IMG/VR virus record: IMGVR_UViG_3300042868_009074 | Coordinates: 1-64,000 of that record | Strand: one strand, 5' to 3' | Length of the DNA stretch: 64,000 bases | Origin: a virus | In this document: piece by piece, positions 39,539 to 48,057 of the stretch | Position numbering within the stretch: the first letter of the stretch is position 1 | How the letters are laid out: each line of letters starts with the position of its first letter | Made by a program: the position numbers and the translations under genes | The notes under the pieces: generated by a model | Database searches by the model: none | Told to the model about the DNA's origin: nothing | The model's input: only the letters and a program-made list of their open reading frames with translations

Positions 39539-40450
39539 ATGTATAACTTAGATTTAAGCTATAAAGAAATTTATCCTAAAATTTTTGTATATACCAACTT
39601 GTTTCCGGATCATCAAAACCTGCACAAGATAATGCAAAGATCGGAAGATGAATCACAAGGCAAGGGTGTGTACCATAAATGGACTGATTGGTTTATCTTT
39701 GGAAGATATTGTAGTTCTAGATCCTATAAATTTGCAATAGAAGACATCAAGAAATCTTTTAACGAAGGCATTGAATATGATTTTAATTTATATGAAGAAG
39801 AATTGTTATTACATGATAGATTAAACGAAGCAGTAACAGCAGCTATTTGTAATTATGTAGGTATTAACGATGTACGTTTGCCAGAAAATTCTTATATTTC
39901 AGACCAAAACATAGCTAGATACAACCCAGGAGTGGATTCTGGCGAAGGCAAAACGATGCAGTATCATACTGATTATGGTATTGGAGAATGGTATTGGCCT
40001 GGTGAAAAATTTCTATTGACTGCCACAACATATATGAATGATGACTATGAGGGTGGGGAAATAATGTTTTCTATAGGTGATGAAATAATTAAGTATAAAC
40101 CACAGGCTGGAGAAATAATAGTATTTCCTTCTGGCTCACCTTTGTTTCCAGGTGGTGAACCGTACTTTCATGCAGTTGGGGGGATAAGAAACAATAGTAA
40201 ATCTTTAGTTAGAATGTATTTAAAGCATACAGCTAATGGTGAAAAAAAATGGTATGATGGTGAAGAAAAATATGGCAAAGATGAATGGTATGAAATAGCT
40301 AAAAAGAGAGCGGAAGGGCACAACTCTATTGCCGTTTTTGACAACGAGCCTAGACTATGCTCCGCCCTTATCACCAAGCTATATGGCATCGAAAAAGAAA
40401 GCTATACAGTAAAAGAAGATGTTTTCTATGATGAAGATGAAATCCAATAA
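39539..40450 (+). CDS. 2OG-Fe(II) oxygenase, prolyl-hydroxylase-like, 303 aa
   Basis: Iron ligands H143-T-D145 (in M-Q-Y-H-T-D-Y) and H211 (in Y-F-H-A-V), with R225 as 2OG anchor. Y-M-N-D-D-Y-E-G-G-E-I is the P4H-type strand, and P-Q-A-G-E-I-I-V-F-P-S-G-S the conserved second sheet. The first ~120 residues are a helical cap. AAAGGG precedes the ATG, 24 bases after tRNA-Gly. The following GT60-like glycosyltransferase gene, 18 bases downstream, suggests hydroxylation followed by O-glycosylation. Confidence 0.85.
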   Translation: MYNLDLSYKEIYPKIFVYTNLFPDHQNLHKIMQRSEDESQGKGVYHKWTDWFIFGRYCSSRSYKFAIEDIKKSFNEGIEYDFNLYEEELLLHDRLNEAVTAAICNYVGINDVRLPENSYISDQNIARYNPGVDSGEGKTMQYHTDYGIGEWYWPGEKFLLTATTYMNDDYEGGEIMFSIGDEIIKYKPQAGEIIVFPSGSPLFPGGEPYFHAVGGIRNNSKSLVRMYLKHTANGEKKWYDGEEKYGKDEWYEIAKKRAEGHNSIAVFDNEPRLCSALITKLYGIEKESYTVKEDVFYDEDEIQ

Positions 40451-40468
40451 ACAATTAAGAGGTATTTA

Positions 40469-41497
40469 ATGTCGTCAATTTTTATACAAATAGCTTGTTA
40501 TCATGATTTAGAATTATTAGAAACTATAAAAGATGTTTTAAATAAATCTTCAGAAAATAATGATTTACATTTTGGTGTTCATAATTGTTTCTTTGAAGAA
40601 AATCCACATGATGAATCTTTTATGAGATCAGAGTTAAACAAGCTAAATAGAAATTATAAATTATCTATCAAGCACTCTAAGTTTCCAGACAATATCGGGA
40701 TGGGATTAGGCAGATACATTGCTAACGAATTCTATAGCAATGAAGACTTCTACATGCAGATCGATTCTCATATGATGTTTATGCATAAGTGGGACGAAGT
40801 TTTAATTGGCTTGTTGAATGAAGCTAAGAAAACCGGCATTGAAAAACCGATTATAAGCGACCCAACTAATGCTTACCTTGTAGATGGGAATGGACAAAGA
40901 CAGATAGAGGACAAGAGCTTATTTGATCATTTTAAGAATAAAAATTTTGATGTTCAAAAGTTAATTGAAGAACAATCATTTGCAAAAGCTAAGTACAATA
41001 TATCTGGTTTAAATGAACGCAATGAAGTAAGCACTACATTCAAACACTGTTTTGATATAGATTTAAGTGTAGAAAATTTACATAATATTTTTGAATTTAT
41101 ATATATCAACGGTGCTTTTATCTTTGGAGATGGTACACTACATGCTATTAAACCTAATAGAAATTTACTTTTAATTGGGGATGAGACTCTTACTTCTTCT
41201 AGGTTCTATACGCATGGATATACCGTTTTGAGAACGACAGACATCAAAGTTTGCTGCCATCTTACTAGAACTAAGCCAGGTTTACCTGGCGAGGATTGGA
41301 TCGTAGATCGTAGAAGAGAATCACAACAAGATTTAAGAAGTTATAATGAAGCCGAGGGTGAAGGCGAAATTATCTTCAGAAAACTATATGAAAAAAATAT
41401 AATGGAATTAAGAAAAATATTGGGACTGAGAATAAAAGATGATCAGTCACTTGGAAATGAAAGAGACTATCAAGAAGTAATTGATAGCTTATTGTAA
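40469..41497 (+). CDS. GT60-like GlcNAc glycosyltransferase (Skp1 GnT1 family)
   Basis: 342 residues. I-F-I-Q-I-A-C-Y-H-D near the start, R-Y-I-A-N, F-Y-M-Q-I-D-S-H-M-M-F with the metal-binding D-S-H, H-K-W-D-E, and near the end G-D-E-T-L-T-S-S-R-F-Y-T-H-G-Y match the GlcNAc-transferase family (PF11397) that includes Dictyostelium Skp1 GlcNAc transferase, which modifies hydroxyproline. Acts in the cytoplasm (no signal). Gene context with a P4H-like oxygenase immediately upstream mirrors that pathway. Donor sugar cannot be read from sequence. Confidence 0.85.
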   Translation: MSSIFIQIACYHDLELLETIKDVLNKSSENNDLHFGVHNCFFEENPHDESFMRSELNKLNRNYKLSIKHSKFPDNIGMGLGRYIANEFYSNEDFYMQIDSHMMFMHKWDEVLIGLLNEAKKTGIEKPIISDPTNAYLVDGNGQRQIEDKSLFDHFKNKNFDVQKLIEEQSFAKAKYNISGLNERNEVSTTFKHCFDIDLSVENLHNIFEFIYINGAFIFGDGTLHAIKPNRNLLLIGDETLTSSRFYTHGYTVLRTTDIKVCCHLTRTKPGLPGEDWIVDRRRESQQDLRSYNEAEGEGEIIFRKLYEKNIMELRKILGLRIKDDQSLGNERDYQEVIDSLL

Positions 41498-41508
41498 AGG
41501 AAAATAAA

Positions 41509-42525
41509 ATGAGTAAAAGAATATTATTAACAGGAGCTGGTGGCTTTGTAGGGCACCATACATTAGAGCATATTTTTAAGACAACAGATTGGGATGTAGT
41601 TATTACTGACTCATTCCGTCATCGTGGAGTAACAGACAGAATCACTTCTATAGCTTCATGGGAAGCTAACAAGCATCGCGCAAAACTTATCACACATGAT
41701 TTGACTGTCCCATTTTCAGATGTAATGATTAAGCAGATTGGACACGTAGACTATATTATTTCTATGGCTTCTGATTCTCATGTCGATAGATCGATTACAG
41801 AACCAGCACCTTTCATAACTAATAACGTAGCTCTCATAGTTAACATGTTAGAGTTGGCACGTAAGATTAAACCAGAAGTTTTTCTGCAGGTTTCTACAGA
41901 TGAAGTGTATGGTCCTGCACCAGCTGGTTACGCTCATGCCGAGTGGGATACTATCCTTCCATCCAATCCTTACTCAGCCTCTAAGGCTTCACAGGAAGCT
42001 ATCTGCAATTCCTACTGGCGTACATATGATGTACCGGTAGTAATAACTAACACGATGAATATTATTGGTGAACGCCAAGACGCAGAAAAGTTTGTACCTA
42101 AGGTTATGTATTCCCTAGAGAAGAATATACCTATGACAATTCATGGCTCTGAGGGTAACATTGGTTCAAGATACTACCTCCATGCGAGAAACCAAGCTGA
42201 TGCACTTCTTTACATTCTAAAGAACCTGCCGGCAACACCATATCCAAACAATGATAGACCAGATAGATATAATATCGTTGGAGAGAGTGAAATAGACAAT
42301 CTCACAATGGCTAAAATGATAGCTAAGTACTGGGGCAAGGAACTTCAGTATGAACTAGTAGACTTCCACTCAACAAGACCAGGACATGATCTTCGCTATG
42401 CCCTTGATGGAAAGAAGTTAGCTGATGCTGGATGGGTTGCTCCAATTCCTTTGGAAGCTTCGCTTGAAGCTACAATCGAATGGACTAAAGAACATCCTGA
42501 ATGGCTATGGAGAGAAGAAGCTTAA
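41509..42525 (+). CDS. NAD-dependent sugar epimerase/dehydratase (RmlB-like)
   Basis: 338 residues of the extended short-chain dehydrogenase family. G-A-G-G-F-V-G near residue 9 binds NAD; M-A-S-D-S-H-V-D-R-S, V-S-T-D-E-V-Y-G and Y-S-A-S-K (catalytic Tyr and Lys) match dTDP-glucose 4,6-dehydratase. The Thr-Asp-Glu triplet (S-T-D-E) of dehydratases is present, so a 4,6-dehydratase is more likely than an epimerase. It may make the sugar donor used by the glycosyltransferases. Codons are better adapted than the surroundings. Its TAA overlaps the stop of the convergent gene. Confidence 0.88.
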   Translation: MSKRILLTGAGGFVGHHTLEHIFKTTDWDVVITDSFRHRGVTDRITSIASWEANKHRAKLITHDLTVPFSDVMIKQIGHVDYIISMASDSHVDRSITEPAPFITNNVALIVNMLELARKIKPEVFLQVSTDEVYGPAPAGYAHAEWDTILPSNPYSASKASQEAICNSYWRTYDVPVVITNTMNIIGERQDAEKFVPKVMYSLEKNIPMTIHGSEGNIGSRYYLHARNQADALLYILKNLPATPYPNNDRPDRYNIVGESEIDNLTMAKMIAKYWGKELQYELVDFHSTRPGHDLRYALDGKKLADAGWVAPIPLEASLEATIEWTKEHPEWLWREEA

Positions 42526-44387
42526 CCACCTAGGTCTGAGGTATCGCCCCTACCAGCTAGTCTGTTAGCAGTATAGCCACCAAGCCCAAGTGCTGAACCT
42601 ACCGCTAGCATCTTGAGGTTTCTTGATCCCTTGATGCCTTGAGTTACAGCTTCAGCCATAGCTTTTGATCCATCTGCTGAAAGCAGTTTTTGACCAGGTT
42701 TACGAGCTGTCCTGATATCTCCACCCATTCTACGAAGAGCTTCCCTTGCTGTTAAATCAACGTCTTGTTGTGCTGTTTTATTTACTATTTTTGCAGTAGG
42801 AGCTGTAGGAGAAGTCGCTGGGATAATTGGGGTTTTAGGCGCTGTGGGTGGAGTTGGAGCTGTTGATGGAGTAATGGCAGCTCCGTGTGGACCAGGAGTA
42901 GTTCTAACTGAAGTTGGGGCACCTACCGTAGGACCTCTAGAGATAGGTGGTTTAGTTGTTGGAGGAACAGATACTGGCGGTACGCTAGTAGAAGTCACCG
43001 GAGGTGGGGTGACTATAGGCTGCCCAGAAGCTACCTTTGCTGCAGTTGCTCCAGTATCATATTCACCTGCTAAAGGGGTTACTTTAGTGGCATTAGCAGT
43101 AGACACACTTGGGCCAGAAGTAAGCGGTGGAGTTCCCGGGGCTGAAACTTGCCCTCGTCCATTAATAGGAGGAAGGGGTCCTTTATAATTATACTCATCT
43201 ACAGTTACAGGTATTGCAAATTTACCTGTAGATCCTAGCGCTGGTGGTGCTGGGATGGTTACTGGTATCTTTCTAGCAGATCTTTCTTGGGCAATTTGTT
43301 CGATTGTTTTATACGGACTAACATAACCATCTTCTCCATGCAGTAGTCTTGACATCTCTGGCGATTCAGATGTAACTGCGTTAATTCTTCCAATTTGTTC
43401 TGGATTTATTTCTCCAGTAATTTTATATTTTTGATCTGCCCCAACAATATTTGTTCTGCCACCGATGTTATCGTCACTATACTGGGTAGCAAGATCAAAT
43501 TTACCTGTTGAGACATCTTGCCCTAAGTAATCAGTAGTAAATCTTGCAGAGATACCTCGTGATATTGGTGTATTTACAACTCCAGTATCTCTCATTGTTA
43601 AGCCAGCCCTAAATGCCGGATTATTTTGATCAACTAATCTATGACCCAATCTACTTTCTAGTCTGGAAGTTATTTCATCTCTAGCTTCCAGACTTTGAGG
43701 ATAAGCGGAAAAATGTCTTCCATCTCCATAGGCACCGGGAGATGTCTTAAAGGTTAATCCACTTTCCTGAAAAGTCTCAGCAGCAGTTAAAATATCACGA
43801 GGATCTATAAAACTGTTTCCAGTTTTACCAAAAGGAACATGATTTTTTTGATAAAAATTAAGAAAGTGATTAGGTTTAATGCCTAAGGCAGAGACTCTTT
43901 CATCAAATTGTGCTGCAACAGTTTTGTCAATTACAGACAAATCCATTCCTCTTCCAGCTTTAGCTAGGGCATCTTCGTGTGTTAGGTCAGCAACAAAATC
44001 ACCATGAATTTTCCATCCATGATTTTGATTTATTCCGTTAGGTCTAACAGATTCATATCTTGAGTCAAATACTCCTGACGGAGAGTCCAGTTGAAACATA
44101 TTGTTAGAAAATTCGTGAGGACTAATAGCTTTTGGCAACTCATGCCCAAAAACTCTTCGAGAATAATCAGCTATATCTGCCTTAGCTACCTGAGCCAATT
44201 GTCCTTCTGGCAAACCGCTGACTGGGCTTACATTTCCATTTATATTAGGTCTTATAAATTGAAAAACCTCAGTCCCATCGTCCCTAGTAAGGGCTGATAT
44301 ACTAATTATTTGATTAGGGCTAGTTATGAGTTTGGGGAATTTTTTACTTTGTGAATCGAAAATAATTTCATGAATAGATTGAGCCAT
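42522..44387 (-). CDS. Large structural-type protein with Pro/Thr-rich linker, 621 aa
   Basis: Residues 1-370 form a folded polar domain with no recognised motif; residues about 375-520 are a Pro/Thr/Val-rich, low-complexity linker (P-P-T-K-P-P, P-T-P-P-T-A-P); the last 90 are basic and end in a hydrophobic segment (M-L-A-V-G-S-A-L-G-L-G-G-Y). Such architecture suits a virion or injected protein. The Pro-rich linker is a plausible substrate for the adjacent hydroxylase/glycosyltransferase pair. AAGGATTTTTAAAATT precedes the ATG. Confidence 0.65.
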   Translation of the reverse strand: MAQSIHEIIFDSQSKKFPKLITSPNQIISISALTRDDGTEVFQFIRPNINGNVSPVSGLPEGQLAQVAKADIADYSRRVFGHELPKAISPHEFSNNMFQLDSPSGVFDSRYESVRPNGINQNHGWKIHGDFVADLTHEDALAKAGRGMDLSVIDKTVAAQFDERVSALGIKPNHFLNFYQKNHVPFGKTGNSFIDPRDILTAAETFQESGLTFKTSPGAYGDGRHFSAYPQSLEARDEITSRLESRLGHRLVDQNNPAFRAGLTMRDTGVVNTPISRGISARFTTDYLGQDVSTGKFDLATQYSDDNIGGRTNIVGADQKYKITGEINPEQIGRINAVTSESPEMSRLLHGEDGYVSPYKTIEQIAQERSARKIPVTIPAPPALGSTGKFAIPVTVDEYNYKGPLPPINGRGQVSAPGTPPLTSGPSVSTANATKVTPLAGEYDTGATAAKVASGQPIVTPPPVTSTSVPPVSVPPTTKPPISRGPTVGAPTSVRTTPGPHGAAITPSTAPTPPTAPKTPIIPATSPTAPTAKIVNKTAQQDVDLTAREALRRMGGDIRTARKPGQKLLSADGSKAMAEAVTQGIKGSRNLKMLAVGSALGLGGYTANRLAGRGDTSDLGG

Positions 44388-44428
44388 AATTTTAAAAATC
44401 CTTACTAAAGCTAATCTAGAAAATAAGC

Positions 44429-44451
44429 GTTACTAGTTATATATAGTAACC
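44429..44451. promoter_or_regulatory. Divergent promoter with mirrored GTTACTA motifs
   Basis: GTTACTA at 44429-44435 (plus) and its mirror TAGTAAC at 44444-44450 (minus motif GGTTACTATATATAAC) share an AT-rich centre. They sit between the 621-aa gene (minus, ATG 44387) and the 71-aa gene (plus, ATG 44470), so the same late-type motif could fire in both directions. Confidence 0.55.
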
Positions 44452-44469
44452 TATGTATGGAGGTATGTT

Positions 44470-44685
44470 ATGGCAGCAAAGAAGCCAGCTAAGAAAAATA
44501 TAACAAGTGTTAAAGAAGTTAAAAAAGAATTGCCCGGAAAAGCTATTATGTATTTTGGGGTTCCCGAAAGAGCATTCGTTTGCCCGTCTTGCAATAAAAC
44601 TTTAATTAAAGGTATTATATACGAACACAATAGTAGTTCGTATTGCACTAGAGGTTGTATCCCAGCCCCAGAAGTGGTAGTATAG
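44470..44685 (+). CDS. Small zinc-finger-like basic protein, 71 aa
   Basis: TGGAGG precedes ATG 44470. Lys/Ala-rich N-terminus (A-A-K-K-P-A-K-K-N) resembling the Lys-rich cluster at 59.8-62 kb, then C-P-S-C ... Y-C-T-R-G-C, a single zinc site. Probably a virion or DNA-associated protein. Confidence 0.65.
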   Translation: MAAKKPAKKNITSVKEVKKELPGKAIMYFGVPERAFVCPSCNKTLIKGIIYEHNSSSYCTRGCIPAPEVVV

Positions 44686-44689
44686 CCCC

Positions 44690-45055
44690 ATGCAAAACTA
44701 TTGGCTCTCAGAACAGCATAAAGATATGGGCAGTGAGATGGCTGGCAATGTCAGTTATAAGCTACCTGCAGCTGAGCAGGAATTCGCCAATGCACTAATG
44801 GCTATTGCCAAGAAGTACGGCAAGCTTGCCAATGGAGATGGTAACGGTATCTGGGTTGGGTACGTTGATGCATCTGAAAATGATAATGCTGAAATTGGTG
44901 TTATGTGTTCTAATTGTGCTCTTTATGCCGGCGGTGGCGTTTGCAAGATCGTTAAGCAAAAGGTACAAGATGGCGGTTACTGCCGCCTTGCTGCTATTCC
45001 AGATGGCGTAGTCAACGGTAGTAAAAAAGACGACGACGATGACGAAGAAGACTAG
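44690..45055 (+). CDS. Cys-containing phage protein with poly-acidic tail, 121 aa
   Basis: Starts four bases after the zinc-finger gene. C-S-N-C-A-L-Y-A-G-G-G-V-C and G-G-Y-C-R-L form a four-Cys site with a GG/Pro surrounding, reminiscent of small Fe-S (HiPIP-like) or zinc proteins found beside phage structural genes. The tail is K-K-D-D-D-D-D-E-E-D. Role unknown. Its TAG overlaps the stop of the convergent gene. Confidence 0.65.
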   Translation: MQNYWLSEQHKDMGSEMAGNVSYKLPAAEQEFANALMAIAKKYGKLANGDGNGIWVGYVDASENDNAEIGVMCSNCALYAGGGVCKIVKQKVQDGGYCRLAAIPDGVVNGSKKDDDDDEED

Positions 45056-45309
45056 GGCTTTACTCCCCACTTACCTATAGGGCAAGTAGCGTGTAGTAAT
45101 TTAGTCTTTGCGGGCATAAAGCAACCGCACTTAGTGCAAGTTTTAGCTGCCGTTAAATAAGGGCAGTCTTGACAAACGGAATATCTATATTCTTGTTCAT
45201 CATCAGTTACGTATTCTGTATCTGGATTTGCAAAATCCCATGGACGTACAACGCCAGTCTCCTGACGTTCTGCGTTCTTTTTTTTCCATTCTTGCCAAGG
45301 ATTAGTCAT
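45052..45309 (-). CDS. Small zinc protein (DUF6171-like), 85 aa
   Basis: R-Y-S-V-C-Q-D-C-P-Y-L ... C-T-K-C-G-C-F-M-P-A-K-T-K and C-P-I-G-K-W match a small phage family with two Cys pairs, C-G-C and a C-P-x-G-K-W ending, seen near tail-fibre genes of many T4-like and cyanobacterial phages. The charged N-terminus (W-K-K-K-N-A-E-R) is variable. Function unknown. Confidence 0.78.
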   Translation of the reverse strand: MTNPWQEWKKKNAERQETGVVRPWDFANPDTEYVTDDEQEYRYSVCQDCPYLTAAKTCTKCGCFMPAKTKLLHATCPIGKWGVKP

Positions 45310-45313
45310 AGTA

Positions 45314-45520
45314 CTATTCTACAGGAGAATTGAAGTCTTGTCCATCCCAAAGAAATCCTTCTTCAACCAACTGGTCAACAATTTCAACAATTGTAGGATT
45401 ACTACGCATAATAGCAATGGTTTTTTGTAACTCTTGTGGCAACTCGCCACCGTCCACTGTTTCCGGAAATCTTCCAATTTTTGCAACTTCTCCATCAACT
45501 ATAAATGCAAATATACTCAT
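45314..45520 (-). CDS. Small acidic protein, 68 aa
   Basis: GAAAGGAATT precedes the ATG. Begins M-S-I-F-A-F-I-V-D-G-E-V-A and ends W-D-G-Q-D-F. Similar short proteins sit next to tail-fibre genes in T4-like phages, where they may aid fibre assembly. Four bases separate it from the zinc protein. Confidence 0.6.
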   Translation of the reverse strand: MSIFAFIVDGEVAKIGRFPETVDGGELPQELQKTIAIMRSNPTIVEIVDQLVEEGFLWDGQDFNSPVE

Positions 45521-45561
45521 ATTTTAATTCCTTTCATTAAAACTTATCATATCTATCAAAT

Positions 45562-47121
45562 TTAAAACAGAATACATGCATTACCGTAGGCTCTCCATGC
45601 TCCTGTGGTAGCACATCTTCTCATGTCCAAGGTACCTTCGACCCCACCACCAAAGTTACAACCGGTGGTTTGTTCGCATGAACTATCATTATACCTTAAG
45701 TACCCATCTCCAAATATATTTATACTATAGTACCCAGTAATTGCCCCCTCAAACCCCGTTGCATAAACGCATTCACCACCACCTGGTGAAGCTGATACAA
45801 AACTGTCAGAACAACCCGAGCAGCCGCATGTTCCACCTGTACAAGCAGAACATGGTCCGGCAGCCGAACACTCAGAGCATGACCCAGACGTACATTCAGA
45901 GCATGTTCTACCTGTACATCCGGTGTAGGCAGAATCACAACCAGCGGTACTGTTTTGGTTGTAAGTGTACCCCGTTGCTTGTCCGCCTCTTGTCCACCTG
46001 TAGCAAGTTCTGGTATTTGTGTTGGAAGCGGTTAGCGTACTTGTTCCGGCAGTTGCTGTTCTTGTTCCGGCAGCACCGCTGCTCGTGGGTAACGTGCCAG
46101 TAACATTACGGGTGCCACAACTGTCGCAGCCTCCATCGCATGAAGGACAGGTGCAGGTGCAGGTTGGAGCAGTACAGCCCCCGGAACAGTCTGGAGCAGC
46201 ACAAGTACAGGCGGCGGTAGTACATGCGTCAGGGTGATGAACAGTACCCGCTTCAGAAGTCCAACCACCATAACCGACTGTAGATATAGAACTATACGGA
46301 CCAGTTCCCAAACTATTGACCGCTGCTACTCTCACTTTTGTTACGGTTGCCGTGTAGCCAGGATCAAAGGTTTTAGAAACAGCAGTAGAACCCGTTGGTA
46401 AAGCACTCGCAAAAGTGGAACCATCATTAGTTGTTGTCTGATAAACGTATCCAGTAATTGCACTGCCACCATTTACGGCAGGCGCGGTCCATGCCAATGA
46501 GTCCTGTGTGCTAGTGGTACCGCTACGAGTCAGTGCCCCTATTGTTGGTGCATCTGGAACCGTGGCAGGAGTTACTATGGCTGATATAGCGGAATATGGT
46601 CCAGTGCCACCATTGGTGCCAGCATTAGTAGCTGCTACTCTGAAGTAATAAGTTTGTCCATTATCTAAAGGATTTAAACCAGTAACCAATTTTGGCGATG
46701 AAGATGATACTGGACTTACTGTCGTAATATCAGAAGCAAATGTTGCAGAAGTAGAATATTGAACGGTGTAAGAGCTGACAGCGGTACCTCCATTATCAGA
46801 TGGGGCAACCCATGATACTGAAGACTGACCTCTTGTTCCAGATGCTCCCACTACAGAAGTAGGTGCACCTGGGACAGTGTTAGGTTTAAATGCAGCTGTT
46901 TCTTCAGACTCTGCGCCATCCCCTAAAGAGTTAACTGCTCTTATCTTAATTTTGTATAAATAACCATTAGTTAATGAAGGAATAACGAAAGATGTTCCAG
47001 ATGTCCAACTAGATAATGTGTATGCGCCGTATTCACCATAAGTGCTTCCATTGTTAGTGGAAATAGATAAAGAATATTTATACCCAGTGATGGCTAGCCC
47101 GGCCATTAAATGCTGGTGCAA
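45562..47121 (-). CDS. Fibronectin-III tail-fibre-like protein, main part (frame-shifted from its 5' part)
   Basis: 519 residues with about three repeats of the FN3 pattern (G-Y-K-Y-S-L-S; P-G-A-P-T-S-V ... N-G-G-T-A-V-S-S-Y; P-D-A-P-T-I ... N-G-G-S-A-I-T-G-Y) and then an unusual Cys-rich region (about 290-440; C-T-C-T-C-P-S-C-D-G-G-C-D-S-C), followed by a globular end. The ATG of this frame lies in the middle of an FN3 domain; the missing half is in the 47078-47260 frame. Deleting one C near 47098-47104 joins them as N-G-G-L-A-I-T-G-Y. Probably a host-binding fibre. Confidence 0.8.
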   Translation of the reverse strand: MHQHLMAGLAITGYKYSLSISTNNGSTYGEYGAYTLSSWTSGTSFVIPSLTNGYLYKIKIRAVNSLGDGAESEETAAFKPNTVPGAPTSVVGASGTRGQSSVSWVAPSDNGGTAVSSYTVQYSTSATFASDITTVSPVSSSSPKLVTGLNPLDNGQTYYFRVAATNAGTNGGTGPYSAISAIVTPATVPDAPTIGALTRSGTTSTQDSLAWTAPAVNGGSAITGYVYQTTTNDGSTFASALPTGSTAVSKTFDPGYTATVTKVRVAAVNSLGTGPYSSISTVGYGGWTSEAGTVHHPDACTTAACTCAAPDCSGGCTAPTCTCTCPSCDGGCDSCGTRNVTGTLPTSSGAAGTRTATAGTSTLTASNTNTRTCYRWTRGGQATGYTYNQNSTAGCDSAYTGCTGRTCSECTSGSCSECSAAGPCSACTGGTCGCSGCSDSFVSASPGGGECVYATGFEGAITGYYSINIFGDGYLRYNDSSCEQTTGCNFGGGVEGTLDMRRCATTGAWRAYGNACILF

Positions 47122-47260
47122 TAAAACTTACTGTTAGTTGATTACTTTGCTCTGTTACAGTGGTAAGTGTACTTGTAAACGTAGGTGCTCCAGGAATAGT
47201 GCCGGCAGCAAAAAACCCTCTTCCTGGCTTAAAACTTCCTTGCGAATTTAAAAATGGCAT
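47078..47260 (-). CDS. N-terminal part of the fibronectin-III fibre protein (interrupted)
   Basis: 60 codons starting M-P-F-L-N-S-Q-G-S-F, a short leader shared in style with the next fibre gene, then P-G-A-P-T-F-T-S-T and F-I-A-P-A-F-N-G, the beginning of an FN3 domain that is broken by a one-base change. The start is at ATG 47260. It is either a sequencing/assembly error, a true mutation, or a site of ribosomal +1 shift. Confidence 0.7.
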   Translation of the reverse strand: MPFLNSQGSFKPGRGFFAAGTIPGAPTFTSTLTTVTEQSNQLTVSFIAPAFNGRASHHWV

Positions 47261-47272
47261 TTTAAATACCTA

Positions 47273-47998
47273 CTATGCAAACTTGGCTTGACTTGCGAAT
47301 ACTTTATATGCTGATGCTGTTTTAAGAATTGTTATAGAATAAATGTCTAAAGCATTTCCTGTTGATGGTGCTGATCCGCCAAACCAATTAATTGTTTGAG
47401 AAGATCCATTTATATTTACAACACTGAGCTTTCTTGCATTTCCCGACTTATCAATTATAATAGTTACTGTAATAGTTTGTCCCGCTGAAAGAATATTGTC
47501 TAAATCAGTAATACTACCATTGCCTCTGATATTCAAAGTAAAATCTGCAGAAGGTGTTCCCGTAAAATAATAAATAGAACTTGTCAATACATCAATATTA
47601 GTAGGAGTTGCACTCAATGCAGTGGTTGTATCTAGCGTTGCAGTTTCTAAAACTTGCTTTAGAACAATGCCATTATTGATAGTGGTAGTTCCAGTAGACG
47701 CTCCAATTGTTGCAGCGGTTGACGAACTCAGCACAGCCGAAGAGGTTAGAACGTCTGTTCCATCTACTTTATATGTTTTTCCAGAAGCTACATCAAAGCT
47801 GTCGTCTGTTTTTAAAACATCAGCAGCAGATCTATAAAGAGTTGTGTCAGGAGTAGCTGATCCAGAACTCCATTTCAGCTTGCCACCTGCATCTATAGAG
47901 AAGTTTGGGGTAGCACTTCCATATGGGGCTATTTCTAAAGCTGTGTCTGCTGCGGTATTAAATTTACGTGCACGTAAAATATTGTAAAAATTGGGCAT
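47273..47998 (-). CDS. Fibre- or spike-like virion protein, 241 aa
   Basis: ATG 47998 (M-P-N-F-Y-N) is preferred over an upstream TTG. Ser/Thr/Ala-rich, beta-structured repeat-like composition (S-S-G-S-A-T-P-D-T-T-L; T-I-G-A-S-T-G-T-T-T-I-N-N) with a conserved-looking C-terminal domain (T-V-T-I-I-I-D-K-S-G-N-A). This is typical of phage tail-fibre or appendage proteins with common short N-termini. It is followed after 12 bases by the FN3 protein gene. Confidence 0.7.
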   Translation of the reverse strand: MPNFYNILRARKFNTAADTALEIAPYGSATPNFSIDAGGKLKWSSGSATPDTTLYRSAADVLKTDDSFDVASGKTYKVDGTDVLTSSAVLSSSTAATIGASTGTTTINNGIVLKQVLETATLDTTTALSATPTNIDVLTSSIYYFTGTPSADFTLNIRGNGSITDLDNILSAGQTITVTIIIDKSGNARKLSVVNINGSSQTINWFGGSAPSTGNALDIYSITILKTASAYKVFASQAKFA

Positions 47999-48040
47999 TG
48001 GCCTCAACCAAACCTTTCTAAATTAAAAGCCCTCGAGCTT

Positions 48041-48057
48041 ATTTAATATAGTAATTA
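48041..48057 (-). promoter_or_regulatory. Late-type promoter motif before the fibre gene
   Basis: Minus strand reads TAATTACTATATTAAAT, matching RTTACTATWWT, 43 bases before ATG 47998. It overlaps the end of the holin-like gene. Confidence 0.5.

Noticed and set aside
42844-43188. 114-codon plus-strand ORF rich in Gly and Val
   Set aside because: It is the antisense of the Pro/Thr linker of the 621-aa protein. Similar Val-rich shadows oppose Thr-rich linkers at 8029-8223, 30736-30921 and 49778-50023.
45741-46237. Plus-strand ORFs opposite the Cys-rich fibre region
   Set aside because: Antisense to the FN3/Cys-rich protein, without ribosome sites; composition is the complement of Thr/Cys codons.
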